A stretch of DNA of 64,000 nt, taken from assembly GCA_029865265.1 (NCBI GenBank), contig JAOUHG010000008.1, positions 1-64,000 of the forward strand. The letters are read 5' to 3'. A program made the translations under genes and the position numbers. The notes beneath the pieces are model-generated. The model was not told the DNA's origin. It saw nothing but the letters and a program-made list of their open reading frames with translations, and ran no database searches. The DNA comes from Candidatus Krumholzibacteriia bacterium. Its GTDB lineage: Bacteria; Krumholzibacteriota; Krumholzibacteriia; WVZY01; JAKEHA01. Shown one piece after another: positions 43,971 through 52,156 of this stretch (the first letter of the stretch is position 1; every line of letters begins with the position of its first letter).

Positions 43971-45062
43971 TCAGACGCGCGGGCGCGCGTACACCGCGTC
44001 CCACGCCGCCAGCGCGGGCTTGGGGTTGAGATCCATGTCCACCAGCCCCAGGCGTGTGAAGAGAATCAGAATGGGCGGGGGTGGCGGAGTGATCGCGGCA
44101 AAGTCGAGGTCGGTGAAGACCAGCTGGAAGACGGCAATCGCATTCACACGATCGAGCAGCACCGACTGACGTTGGATGTAGCGCTTCTGCTCGTCCTCCG
44201 ATGACACAATCGAGTCGAGTGTCTCGGATGCCCAGCCTCCCTCGGTGACGGCGGCGGGTATTGTGCGCCCCGAGAGAAGTCCAGCGTAGTAATCGGCAGG
44301 AATGTCTTCCGGCACCGCGAACCCGGCCAGGTACGGATACGACGAGAGACCGATTTCCTCCATGAACGGAAAGTCCGCGAAGTCGGTGTCGAGCCCCTGG
44401 AATCCACCGCCCACGAGTCGTCCCCACGCGTGGTCCACCTGTACGCTGACGCTCAACTTGACCAGCGGGTCCACCGCGCGCACGTCGGCGGCCGCATCGT
44501 TAACCACCTGACGGACGGCGGCATACAGCGGGGCGGGTGCGAGGCTGCGAATCAGATTGGTTTCCAGCGCGAGACCGAGATGTGCGGGGCGGACAATGCT
44601 GTCGATCACCACTGCGTAGCGCCGGAACAGGGCCTGAACCTCCGGCTCCTGGATGCTGCGCCCCGCGTTCGCCAGTGCGTCGGACTCTCCGGCGCGATCG
44701 AGGCCGTTGGCCGGATCCAGGTAGACCCAGATCTCGTGCCCCTTGTAGCGGTAGTAATTGGCCAGTTCAGCCTGGTCCCGAACCACGAGTGTCTCCGGCG
44801 GGACCCCGGCCAGGAGCGAATCCCACGGAAGTTCGAAGCTCAGGATGGCGGCGTCCGCGCGCTGCGACCACATGTCGATGGAGGCAATCGCAACCTGAAA
44901 ATCCGCCCGGGGCGGGATTCCGGAAAAGCCCATCCGGTACGACCGCGTGGGGGTGTCCGGAGGAGGCGGGGCGGTGCCGTCGTCGCCACAGGCAACCACA
45001 AGTGCCATGATGAGCACGGTTAGTGGAGCCGTCCACCCGGTTATTCTGCCGCTTCGGTACAT
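43971..45062 (-). CDS. lipoprotein with glycosidase-like TIM barrel
   Basis: 363 residues. Lipobox VVACGDDG after a hydrophobic segment, proline-rich linker, then an (alpha/beta)8-like domain: GHEIWVYLDPAN, LGLALETNLI, IGLSSYPYLAG and AAVTEGGWASETLDS. The last resembles the clan-A glycoside hydrolase nucleophile region (TExGW), with E in LETNL as a candidate acid/base. Family not recognised with certainty. Start at ATG 45062; no ribosome site is visible, and an upstream in-frame GTG (45107) is an alternative. Confidence 0.72.
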   Translation of the reverse strand: MYRSGRITGWTAPLTVLIMALVVACGDDGTAPPPPDTPTRSYRMGFSGIPPRADFQVAIASIDMWSQRADAAILSFELPWDSLLAGVPPETLVVRDQAELANYYRYKGHEIWVYLDPANGLDRAGESDALANAGRSIQEPEVQALFRRYAVVIDSIVRPAHLGLALETNLIRSLAPAPLYAAVRQVVNDAAADVRAVDPLVKLSVSVQVDHAWGRLVGGGFQGLDTDFADFPFMEEIGLSSYPYLAGFAVPEDIPADYYAGLLSGRTIPAAVTEGGWASETLDSIVSSEDEQKRYIQRQSVLLDRVNAIAVFQLVFTDLDFAAITPPPPPILILFTRLGLVDMDLNPKPALAAWDAVYARPRV

Positions 45063-45115
45063 GTGCGAACCCGGATCGGCAGAGCAAACAGCGGGCCAAT
45101 CCGTCACTTACGCGC

Positions 45116-45144
45116 TTGTTTCGGGCAGTGAGCCGTTGTATGCT
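45116..45144 (+). promoter_or_regulatory. promoter of the DEAD-box helicase gene
   Basis: -35 TTGTTT (45116-45121), 17-nt spacer, -10 TATGCT (45139-45144). Transcription near 45151, immediately before the 11-codon leader ORF. Confidence 0.6.
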
Positions 45145-45152
45145 ACGTGTGT

Positions 45153-45188
45153 ATGAAAAGAATCGAATTGGAGCAATTTTCACTATGA
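45153..45188 (+). CDS. 11-residue leader ORF overlapping the helicase start
   Basis: ATG 45153 to TGA 45186-45188 encodes MKRIELEQFSL. It begins within 2-3 nt of the predicted transcription start, and its stop overlaps the helicase ATG as ATGA. Its TTGGAG codons double as the helicase ribosome site. This suggests translation coupling or attenuation, possibly autoregulatory as for some cold-shock helicases. Too short to prove from sequence. Confidence 0.4.
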   Translation: MKRIELEQFSL

Positions 45189-46456
45189 CGTTTGAAGAAC
45201 TGAACCTGCCCGCCCCGATACTCAGCGCCATCAAGGATTCGGGATACCACACACCCACAGAGATCCAGGCACAGGCCATTCCGCCGGGACTGGAGGGCCG
45301 CGACATTCTGGGCCGCGCCGCCACCGGCACCGGCAAGACCGCGGCATTTGCCATTCCCATCCTGGTGGGCCTGACAACGAACGATGGAAATCAGGACGCC
45401 GAAGGCGCCCAGCCGCCGCGCCATCCGCAGCGAAAGGGCGCCAACGCGCGCGCGCGCGCCGTCCGCGCCCTGGTGCTGACCCCCACGCGCGAGTTGTGCG
45501 TGCAGAACGAAGAGGCCTTCAAGGCCTACGGGAGCTACCTCGACCTGCGCGTGCTCGCCATCTACGGCGGCATGCCCATCGACCGGCAGATCAAGAAGCT
45601 GCACGCCGGCGTCGACATCGTGATCGCCACGCCGGGACGCCTGCTCGACCATCTCAGCCGCCACACCATCGACCTGCGCAACGTGGAGTACTTCGTGCTC
45701 GACGAGGTGGACCGCATGTTCGACATGGGCTTCATCCAGGACGTGCGGCGCATCATCGCCAAGATTCCCGGGGAGCGCCAGACGCTGCTCTTCTCCGCCA
45801 CCATGTCATCGGAAGTGCGCCGCCTCGCCGAGCGCGTGCAACACGACGCCGTGCTGGTGGAGGTAGGTGAGCAGCGCCGCCCCACGGACACGGTGACCCA
45901 GTACGTGTACCCGGTGCCGCGCGACCGCAAGATGGAACTGCTGCGGATCATCCTCGAGAACGAGGACTGGGACATGGTGCTCGTGTTTACCGGCACCAAG
46001 GACAATGCGGAGTTTCTCACCCGCCGGCTCTCGCACAACGGTGTCGACGTGGCGGAACTGCACTCCAACCTGTCGCAGAAGGAACGGCGCGATGCGCTGG
46101 AGGGGTTCAAGAACGGCGAGCACCGCGTGCTCATCGCCACCGACATCGCCGCGCGCGGCCTTGACATCGACGGCATCTCGCACGTGGTCAATTTTGACGT
46201 GCCCCGCAACGCCGAGGACTACATCCACCGCATCGGACGCACCGGCCGCGCCGAGGCAACCGGCGACGCCGTGACACTGGTGTCATTCGACGAAGAAGAG
46301 TTCCTGGATCGCATCGAAGAACACATCGGCGCCAAGCTGGAACGCCGCCGCTACCGCGACTTCGACCACGGCGTGGGCCGCTTTACCCCCACGCGCGCCG
46401 AACTGGGACGCATGCACCGCGGCTCCCGCCGCTCCTCCAAACGCCGCTACGTGTAA
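45185..46456 (+). CDS. rhlE: DEAD-box ATP-dependent RNA helicase (RhlE-like) with DEVD motif
   Basis: 423 residues. Q motif (FEELNLPAPILSAI...PTEIQAQAIP), Walker A AATGTGKTAAFAIP, Ia PTREL, GG, TPGRLLDH, motif II VLDEVDRMFDMGF (DEVD rather than DEAD), SAT, then the C-terminal domain with VFTGTKDNAEFL, ATDIAARGLDI and HRIGRTGR. A 30-residue polar insert separates Walker A from motif Ia, and a basic tail (RGSRRSSKRR) may bind RNA. Unwinds RNA in ribosome assembly or decay. A Rho-independent terminator follows. Confidence 0.93.
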   Translation: MTFEELNLPAPILSAIKDSGYHTPTEIQAQAIPPGLEGRDILGRAATGTGKTAAFAIPILVGLTTNDGNQDAEGAQPPRHPQRKGANARARAVRALVLTPTRELCVQNEEAFKAYGSYLDLRVLAIYGGMPIDRQIKKLHAGVDIVIATPGRLLDHLSRHTIDLRNVEYFVLDEVDRMFDMGFIQDVRRIIAKIPGERQTLLFSATMSSEVRRLAERVQHDAVLVEVGEQRRPTDTVTQYVYPVPRDRKMELLRIILENEDWDMVLVFTGTKDNAEFLTRRLSHNGVDVAELHSNLSQKERRDALEGFKNGEHRVLIATDIAARGLDIDGISHVVNFDVPRNAEDYIHRIGRTGRAEATGDAVTLVSFDEEEFLDRIEEHIGAKLERRRYRDFDHGVGRFTPTRAELGRMHRGSRRSSKRRYV

Positions 46457-46511
46457 CCAAACCGGAGCGACGCAAACCGAGGCGTCACACCCGACGCGTC
46501 TGGCAAACAGA

Positions 46512-46536
46512 AGGGCCGCCCAAGGCGGCCCTTTCC
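46512..46536 (+). terminator. Rho-independent terminator after the helicase gene
   Basis: Perfect 9-bp stem AGGGCCGCC / GGCGGCCCT with a 3-nt loop (CAA), followed by TTTCC. Confidence 0.8.
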
Positions 46537-46563
46537 AGAGGCATCTTCCCGTCGCCCGACCCC

Positions 46564-46680
46564 CTACTTCAGAATCGTCATTTTCCTGGTGTCCGTGAAC
46601 GACCCCGCGACCAGCTTGTAGAAATAAACCCCGCTCGCGACGGGCTGACCACGGTCAGTCTTCCCATCCCAATTCGTCAT
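46564..46680 (-). pseudogene. orphan FlgD-like/type IX C-terminal sorting tail (gene remnant)
   Basis: 38 codons starting MTNWDGKTDRGQPVASGVYF and ending RKMTILK-stop, a textbook FlgD-like/type A secretion tail (WDG...G.PVASGVYFYKL...RKM.ILK), the same type that ends the subtilase at 49928. Here it has no protein in front of it in frame; the small exported ORF 46655-46843 overlaps it in another frame. Most likely the frameshifted, internally deleted end of a former secreted protein. Confidence 0.7.
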
Positions 46681-46843
46681 CGCCAACGCCTGTGGACAGG
46701 TTAATATTGAGAAATGGCTGGATCTCGACGATACTCAGCGGTGCTATCTGTCTTTCGCTTGCACGTGCAGTGGAAAAGCACGCGACCACAGCCGCGAGAA
46801 TTCCAGAAGCCACACACACCTTGGCCCAAGTAAGGCGGTCCAA
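46655..46843 (-). CDS. small exported peptide or broken N-terminus of a secreted protein
   Basis: 62 residues from a TTG start, with AAGGGG upstream. Contains a signal-peptide-like stretch (VCVASGILAAVVACFSTARA), then RQIAPLSIVEIQPFLNINL and stops at GWED. It begins 3 nt after the preceding gene. Its last codons run out of frame into the sorting tail at 46564-46680, so the two may be halves of one decayed gene. Confidence 0.4.
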   Translation of the reverse strand: MDRLTWAKVCVASGILAAVVACFSTARASERQIAPLSIVEIQPFLNINLSTGVGDDELGWED

Positions 46844-46845
46844 TT

Positions 46846-47658
46846 CTATTCCCCTTCCATGACTTCGCCTACCAGGGTGGGGTTCCACGTTGCGATCCTG
46901 GTCTTCACGGGTTTGTACCTCGCCCTTCCGAGCGAATCCACGTAGTCAAGCTCGGCAGCACGCGGAATTTCGCCTAGTGCTGCACGAACCTCCGCGGCCA
47001 TCGCACGCGGATATGAGTACCGATACCCAGCACCCACTACGACAAGACGATTAGGAACGATGGCGTCAACCAAACTTTGATAGGCGCTGCGGACGATTCG
47101 TTCGCCGAGAGCATCTTGTGACAGCATCTGAGGACGGTCGAGTGGATACACCGTCGCGATATCGTTGACGTCAGTGTAAATGGTCATTTCGTTCTCGCTC
47201 AACCGGATGGTCACCATGGCGTCTTCCTCCGGCACAGATAGTTGAAACACCTCCGCCGGTCCTCGCACTTCCTCATCGATAACTACGCTGCCGTGGTTTG
47301 TTTCGCGAGACTCCCAAATCCTTTCCGCCGCTCGCCTCACGAGGCGCGTCTTCCGCTCAATCTCCGGCGTGATTACGACCTTTGGGAAATAGTCGGACAC
47401 GGTCATGCATGTGATTCCGTTACATGTCACCGAGGTGTCATCTCGCGATATCCAGTAACCACGCCTGCCTTGGCGAGTAACCGGCAAGACATCTTTTCCG
47501 AACAGAATCAGCTCACAGTCGGTTGCGATCATAGTATCCGCTCGAACCACCGGCGTACCGGATCGACCATCCGACCTCCCACCCTGAACGGGCGGATCAG
47601 CCAGCACGAACACGAACATCGCTGCCGCTAGAATGATGCACAACGAAAGACGATTCAT
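46846..47658 (-). CDS. exported protein of unknown function
   Basis: 270 residues. Signal peptide (LSLCIILAAAMFVFVLADPP), then a mixed alpha/beta domain with two cysteines in DDTSVTCNGITCMTVSDYFP, a strongly charged middle (TPEIERKTRLVRRAAERIW) and a C-terminal YSYPRAMAAEVRAALGEIPR. No family recognised. GAGG precedes ATG 47658. Codon third positions are less GC-biased than in the neighbours, as is the 46.6-47.7 kb stretch generally, which together with the tail remnant suggests a recently rearranged or acquired segment. Confidence 0.65.
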   Translation of the reverse strand: MNRLSLCIILAAAMFVFVLADPPVQGGRSDGRSGTPVVRADTMIATDCELILFGKDVLPVTRQGRRGYWISRDDTSVTCNGITCMTVSDYFPKVVITPEIERKTRLVRRAAERIWESRETNHGSVVIDEEVRGPAEVFQLSVPEEDAMVTIRLSENEMTIYTDVNDIATVYPLDRPQMLSQDALGERIVRSAYQSLVDAIVPNRLVVVGAGYRYSYPRAMAAEVRAALGEIPRAAELDYVDSLGRARYKPVKTRIATWNPTLVGEVMEGE

Positions 47659-48210
47659 GAGTGCGTACCTCGGCAAGTGAATCGAATGATTGAAGGCGGA
47701 AGATGCGACTGCGGGGTGGGCAGTGAACATCTTCCCAGAATTCACTGTTTACAATCTGGTCCGCTTTCGGCAACCTGTCAATCAACTTGGCTGTGGGCAA
47801 GGGAGGAAACGCTGGCTCCGCGCATAACGTGGACACCCGGCACAACTACCCCCGCTGTGCAACCCTTCGCAACAAACGACAGGCTGCTCGCCAGTTTGCC
47901 CGCTGGCGGGGCGGGTGCGCCGGGACATTTTTTCCGGGTCGCCGTCTGAAGCCGGACATTCCGCCACGCGCCACGCCTTCCTGCTCCCTCCCCGGGAATA
48001 ACTTTGCGCGACCGGCAAGGTTCTTGCCGAATGCCCCTCCGTCCGTTCTTGTCCGAACCGCGCGGCGGACGTGCACCCCGGCGATTGCGACGAGCTTCGT
48101 GGGGAGTTAGTGCGCATTTGTCAGGTGCGCCGACTTGCGGGGTGCGCGCCGCGCGAGAACGGCGTCCGGGTGGAGTGCCCGTGGCGCTCCGTTCCCGAAA
48201 GGAGCCAGAC
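47659..48210. other. 552-bp stretch with no supported gene
   Basis: Short overlapping frames exist on both strands but have neither start signals nor recognisable products. A TTGACA hexamer on the minus strand (47776-47781) with a poor CAGATT-like -10 may be the promoter of the 47658 gene. The 3' part leads into the GGAG of the DUF805 gene at 48211. Otherwise nothing is identified; an untranslated RNA cannot be excluded. Confidence 0.5.
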
Positions 48211-48561
48211 ATGAGCAACGTATTCACCATGCAGGGGCGACTCAGTCGCAAACAGTACGTCATATATTCAATGATGATCATGGCCGTCACGTACGCATGC
48301 GCGTTCGCGGTCGGCTTCGCGAGCGGCGTATCCGGCAGCGGCGTTGAAGCCGCCGGTGCGCTGGGCTTTCTGATCGGCGCGCTGGGCTGCGCGGCGCAGG
48401 CGTTTATCGCCGTGCGCCGCCTGCACGACCTCGGCAAGCCGGGGTGGCACTACTGGCTGTTCTTCGTGCCGTTTTACAACATCTACCTCGGCCTGATTCT
48501 GCTGTTCACCCGCGGGGCGTCGGGCAGCAACCAGTACGGTCCCGACCCGGCCACGGCCTGA
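48211..48561 (+). CDS. DUF805 family membrane protein
   Basis: 116 residues. MQGRLSRKQYVIYSMMIMAVTY at the start, VRRLHDLGKPGWHYWLFFVPFYNIYLGLILLFTRGASGSNQYGPDP at the end: the DUF805 signatures GRxxRxxYW, RRLHDxGxSGW and G.NxYGPDP. Four membrane helices; function unknown. AAAGGAG lies before ATG 48211. Confidence 0.92.
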   Translation: MSNVFTMQGRLSRKQYVIYSMMIMAVTYACAFAVGFASGVSGSGVEAAGALGFLIGALGCAAQAFIAVRRLHDLGKPGWHYWLFFVPFYNIYLGLILLFTRGASGSNQYGPDPATA

Positions 48562-48639
48562 CCGTCCGGGTACCGTTTGCACGGGAGCCGTCCGCTCATG
48601 GAGCGGGCGGCTCTCTTCGCTTTCCGGGGACGGGTGGTG

Positions 48640-48645
48640 TAGACT
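48640..48645 (+). promoter_or_regulatory. -10 box of the FAD-reductase gene, leaderless-type spacing
   Basis: TAGACT, 6 nt before ATG 48652; weak -35 TTCGCT at 18 nt; no ribosome site. Confidence 0.5.
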
Positions 48646-48651
48646 GCGCGC

Positions 48652-49866
48652 ATGAAACGACGCAGTTGCGACATTGCGGTGGTGGGCGCGGGGCCGGCGG
48701 GGAGTGCCACCGCGCTGTACGCCGCGCGCGCCGGCCTCGATGTGGTGCTACTGGACCGCCACACCTTTCCCCGCGACAAGATCTGCGGCGACGCGGTGGC
48801 GCGCAAGAGCGTCGCGCACCTGCGCGAACTGGGCGTGCTGGACCGCGTGCGCGCGGATGTGCACGAACCCATCGGGCGCGCACTGCTCGCCTCGCCCCGC
48901 GGCGACGCCATCGAAGTGGATCTCTCCTCCCCCGAAACCCCCGACCCGCACCTGGTGTGCCGCCGCGAGATCCTCGACAACGCACTGGTGGAGGCGGCCC
49001 GGTCGCGTTGCACCGTGCTGGAGGGTGCCCGCGTAACCGACGTGCTGCGCGACGGTTCACGCGTTACCGGGGTGTCGTTCGCCACCCGCGAGGGCACCGG
49101 CGAAGTTCACGCGCGCGCCGTGGTGGGCGCGGATGGCTTCGACTCTGTGGTGGCGCGGCGGCTGGGGCTGTACCGTCACGATTCCGCGCGCTGGTGTGTG
49201 GCCACGCGCGGCTACTACCGCGGCCTCGACGTGGCACCACGCACGGTGGAGATTCACTTTCTGCGCGAATCGCTCCCCGGCTTCCTGTGGATATTCCCCA
49301 CCGGCGACGGCATCGCCAACGTGGGGCTCGGTATCGTGCACGCGGAATTGAAGAAGCGCCGCGGTGGGCTGCGGGAAATGCACGAAGCCGCGCTGGCGCT
49401 GCCGCGCTTTCGGGAACGCTTTCGCGGCGTGGAGCGCATCGGGAACGTGCACGGCTGGAACCTGCCCACGCCGGATGTCTCGCGCACCATTGCCGGCAAC
49501 GGCTTTCTGCTCACCGGCGACGCCGCCGGCCTGGTGGACCCGTTCTCGGGCGAGGGAATCGGCAACGCGCTGGATTCCGGGCAGGTGGCGGCGGAAGTGA
49601 TGCGCGACGTACCGCCGGAGGCGTTCGCGCTCGAGTATCCCGCCCGCCTGTGGCGGGCGCTCGACGGCGGCGAGATTGCGCTGCACTACCGGCTGCGCAG
49701 GCTCGCGCGCCACGCGGGGCTCATCGACTTCATCGTGGGACGCGCCGCGGCCCGGCCCGACGTGCTGGAGTGGATCCGCCGCATGACCGCGGCGCGCGAT
49801 GCCGTTGCCAGCAAGCGCGCGCTGGTCTCACCGCTCACCTACGCGCGCCTGCTCCTGCGCCGCTAA
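48652..49866 (+). CDS. geranylgeranyl-reductase-family FAD-dependent oxidoreductase
   Basis: 404 residues. N-terminal FAD motif DIAVVGAGPAGSATALYAARAG, LLDRHTFPRDKICGDAVAR (the P(Y)PRxKxCGxG motif of the geranylgeranyl reductase/halogenase group), VVGADGFDSVVARRL, and GFLLTGDAAGLVDPFSGEGIGNALDSG. Likely reduces isoprenoid chains of lipids or quinones, or acts in isoprenoid/carotenoid-type chemistry. Converges with the subtilase gene on a shared terminator. Confidence 0.88.
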   Translation: MKRRSCDIAVVGAGPAGSATALYAARAGLDVVLLDRHTFPRDKICGDAVARKSVAHLRELGVLDRVRADVHEPIGRALLASPRGDAIEVDLSSPETPDPHLVCRREILDNALVEAARSRCTVLEGARVTDVLRDGSRVTGVSFATREGTGEVHARAVVGADGFDSVVARRLGLYRHDSARWCVATRGYYRGLDVAPRTVEIHFLRESLPGFLWIFPTGDGIANVGLGIVHAELKKRRGGLREMHEAALALPRFRERFRGVERIGNVHGWNLPTPDVSRTIAGNGFLLTGDAAGLVDPFSGEGIGNALDSGQVAAEVMRDVPPEAFALEYPARLWRALDGGEIALHYRLRRLARHAGLIDFIVGRAAARPDVLEWIRRMTAARDAVASKRALVSPLTYARLLLRR

Positions 49867-49871
49867 AGAAA

Positions 49872-49897
49872 AACGCCGGCCCCAGGGGACCGGCGTT
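49872..49897. terminator. bidirectional terminator hairpin
   Basis: AACGCCGG / CCGGCGTT perfect 8-bp stem, with AAAGAAAAA on the left flank and TTCTCT on the right. Serves the converging FAD-reductase and subtilase genes. Confidence 0.75.
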
Positions 49898-49927
49898 CTC
49901 TCAAACACCTCGTCTCGTCCGCAGAAC

Positions 49928-51979
49928 TCACTTCACCACGGTGATCTTGCGCGTCGTGGTTTGCGCCGCGGATTCCATGCGCACAAAATAGACGCCCGAG
50001 GCAAGCCTCGAACCGTCGAACGTCACCGTGCCGGCGCCGTCGCTGCTGTTCTCCACCAAGGTCGCCACGCGGTGGCCGGCCACGTCGTACACGTGGATCG
50101 ACACCACGTCCGTCTGGCGCGTGCCGAAGTCGATGGTCGCGGTTCCCGTCACCGGGTTGGGGCGCGGCTCGCCGATCCAGAAGGACGGCGCGCGCGATGC
50201 GCCCAGCACCGGTGTGGCCGCGTAGTGCATGCCGCGATAGACCAGCGAGTAGTCCTGCGAGCCGCTGGTCAGTCCGCCGGTGTGCGACACCGTCACCCGG
50301 TAGACACCCAGCGGCGCGTTGGCCAGGTCGATCTGCTCCACGTTGTCCACGTGGTTGGGGCCCCGGGTGGCGGCGTTGCCGGGCAGGGCCAGGCTCAGCG
50401 TCCACGGCTCCGTGGTCGTCCCGCCCACTGTGTCCACCAGCAGGAGGTCCAGGTCGTTGACCAGCTTGGACGCCGGGTTGTCGAGCGCCGGCGCGCTCAC
50501 CGTGCCGGGCGGGTCCGTCCACACGATGGTGACTCGGATATCGTCCGGCGTGGTGGCCACAAAGTAGTAGTCATCCGAGGTCCCGCTGGCCAGCGTGGCC
50601 TCGATGACGCCCAGGTTGTCCGTACTGCCCGCGTGAACGATGTCGAGCGAGCGCTTCGTGTTGAGCAGGCCCCAGCCGTTCTGAAAGTCCGGACCGTCGA
50701 AGAGCCCCGCCTCATCCGCCGCGCAGATGGCAATTGCCTTAACCGTGGACGACCACGGCGTGGTGCCGCGCACGATCTCGAACTCCTGGGCAATCAGGTT
50801 CACCGATCCCGCCGCGCTGGGCGACGACATGGACGTGCCGGACATCGCCACGTAGGTGTTGTCCGCCGTGCTGGTGCACGAGGTCAGGCTGGCGCCGTTG
50901 GCCACGAGGTCCGGTTTGATGCGGCCGTCGTCGGTGGGACCCCAGCTGGAGAACGTCGTCTGGACGACGTTGCCGGGGATCGAATAGCCCGCGGCGATGT
51001 CGTTCACCGCGCCCACCAGCAGGACGTTCTTGGCGTTGCCGGTCCAGCTCACCGTATCGTAGCCGCCGTTCTGGTAGTCGGTGCCGTGGGTGTCGGTGGA
51101 TAGCACCCAGTTGGAGCCGTTCCAATGGTAGTGCGAGCCGCCCGGGGTCGGGCCGGCGTCGTTGCGGTCGTTTCCCGCCGAGAGGCAGATGAGATACTGG
51201 GGCGCGTTGTACATGATCTCGTCGTACTCGCGCGCACTGTCGTCATAAAAACCGAAACCGTAGTCCTCGGTGGCATTCACGGACATGTCGCCGTACCAGT
51301 ACCAGTTCCCGGACGGTTCCCAGCCGCTCGCGTAACCGTAGGAGTGGTTCGACACCTGCAAACCGTTGGCCGCGGCCGCCGCCATTTCCGCGGTGTCGAA
51401 GAACCAGTCGTAGGCGTGCAGCGGGGCGGTGTACGACATGCCGCGCGCCAGCCCGTTCACGCCCGCCGCGATCATGGTGCCGGCCACGTGCGTCGCGTGC
51501 TGGATGATCCCGGAGGGGGAGTCCATCTGGGTGACGCGTCCGCCGAACTCCTGGTGCGTGGTTCGCACGCCGCCGCCGTCCCACACCGCCAGCTCGCCGG
51601 CCGCGGTGGCGGAGCCGTCGGCCGAGTAGGCGCCACCACCGACAGCGCCGGGCCAGACGTCCCAGGTGCGCACCGTCTTGGCGGCGTTGAGGTTGTGCAG
51701 GTGGAAGAACGCGGGCATCCCGGTGGGCCGCACGAACATGAGCTGGAGGGATTCGTCCTCATTGAGCGTACGCTGCGCGGGGTCGGGCGATTGCAGCAGG
51801 CGCAGGTACGCCGTACCCTGCTTCGCCTCGAGTTGCTGGCGGTACTGCCGTGAGAGCCGCTCCAGTTCGGGCCGGTTCAGTTGCTGGGCGGACGCCGCAC
51901 TCAGTGCGAGGACGAGTGTCAGCGTGAACGCCGCGGTGGTGATGGCGATGGACGGCTTCGGATTGGCACTGGAAGACAC
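49928..51979 (-). CDS. secreted subtilisin-like serine protease with C-terminal sorting tail
   Basis: 683 residues. GTG 51979 follows GAGGAGG. Signal peptide (AITTAAFTLTLVLALSAASA), short propeptide, S8 domain with Asp in LAVWDGGGV, His in QHATHVAGTM and Ser in MSGTSMSSPSA, then a beta domain (proprotein-convertase P/CUB-like, DDIRVTIVWTDPPG...NDLDLLL) and a FlgD-like/type IX tail (VSIHVYDVAGHRVATL...GSRLASGVYFVRM...RKITVVK). A Kp43-like extracellular protease exported and perhaps anchored through the tail. Confidence 0.92.
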   Translation of the reverse strand: MSSSANPKPSIAITTAAFTLTLVLALSAASAQQLNRPELERLSRQYRQQLEAKQGTAYLRLLQSPDPAQRTLNEDESLQLMFVRPTGMPAFFHLHNLNAAKTVRTWDVWPGAVGGGAYSADGSATAAGELAVWDGGGVRTTHQEFGGRVTQMDSPSGIIQHATHVAGTMIAAGVNGLARGMSYTAPLHAYDWFFDTAEMAAAAANGLQVSNHSYGYASGWEPSGNWYWYGDMSVNATEDYGFGFYDDSAREYDEIMYNAPQYLICLSAGNDRNDAGPTPGGSHYHWNGSNWVLSTDTHGTDYQNGGYDTVSWTGNAKNVLLVGAVNDIAAGYSIPGNVVQTTFSSWGPTDDGRIKPDLVANGASLTSCTSTADNTYVAMSGTSMSSPSAAGSVNLIAQEFEIVRGTTPWSSTVKAIAICAADEAGLFDGPDFQNGWGLLNTKRSLDIVHAGSTDNLGVIEATLASGTSDDYYFVATTPDDIRVTIVWTDPPGTVSAPALDNPASKLVNDLDLLLVDTVGGTTTEPWTLSLALPGNAATRGPNHVDNVEQIDLANAPLGVYRVTVSHTGGLTSGSQDYSLVYRGMHYAATPVLGASRAPSFWIGEPRPNPVTGTATIDFGTRQTDVVSIHVYDVAGHRVATLVENSSDGAGTVTFDGSRLASGVYFVRMESAAQTTTRKITVVK

Positions 51980-52029
51980 GAGCTCCTCCTCATTCTTGTA
52001 GAACCATGGGTGCGGGGGGCCGGGCGTCA

Positions 52030-52035
52030 ATTATA
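52030..52035 (-). promoter_or_regulatory. extended -10 box of the subtilase gene
   Basis: TATAAT preceded by TGC (TGnTATAAT form) on the minus strand, about 50 nt before GTG 51979; no good -35. Confidence 0.6.
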
Positions 52036-52156
52036 GCACGAGCTCACGTGGCACCTCGACCGTGAAATCCCTGCCGCCCAAGGCGCGCATCGCGCGTTCT
52101 TCCACGCGGGGTTGCGCTGTTTCCAATGCGTCCGCAATGCGTGCAGAGAAGATGGA

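Noticed and set aside
47782-48437. 219-residue minus-strand frame overlapping DUF805
   Set aside because: No motif or start signal; DUF805 on the other strand is certain in the overlap.
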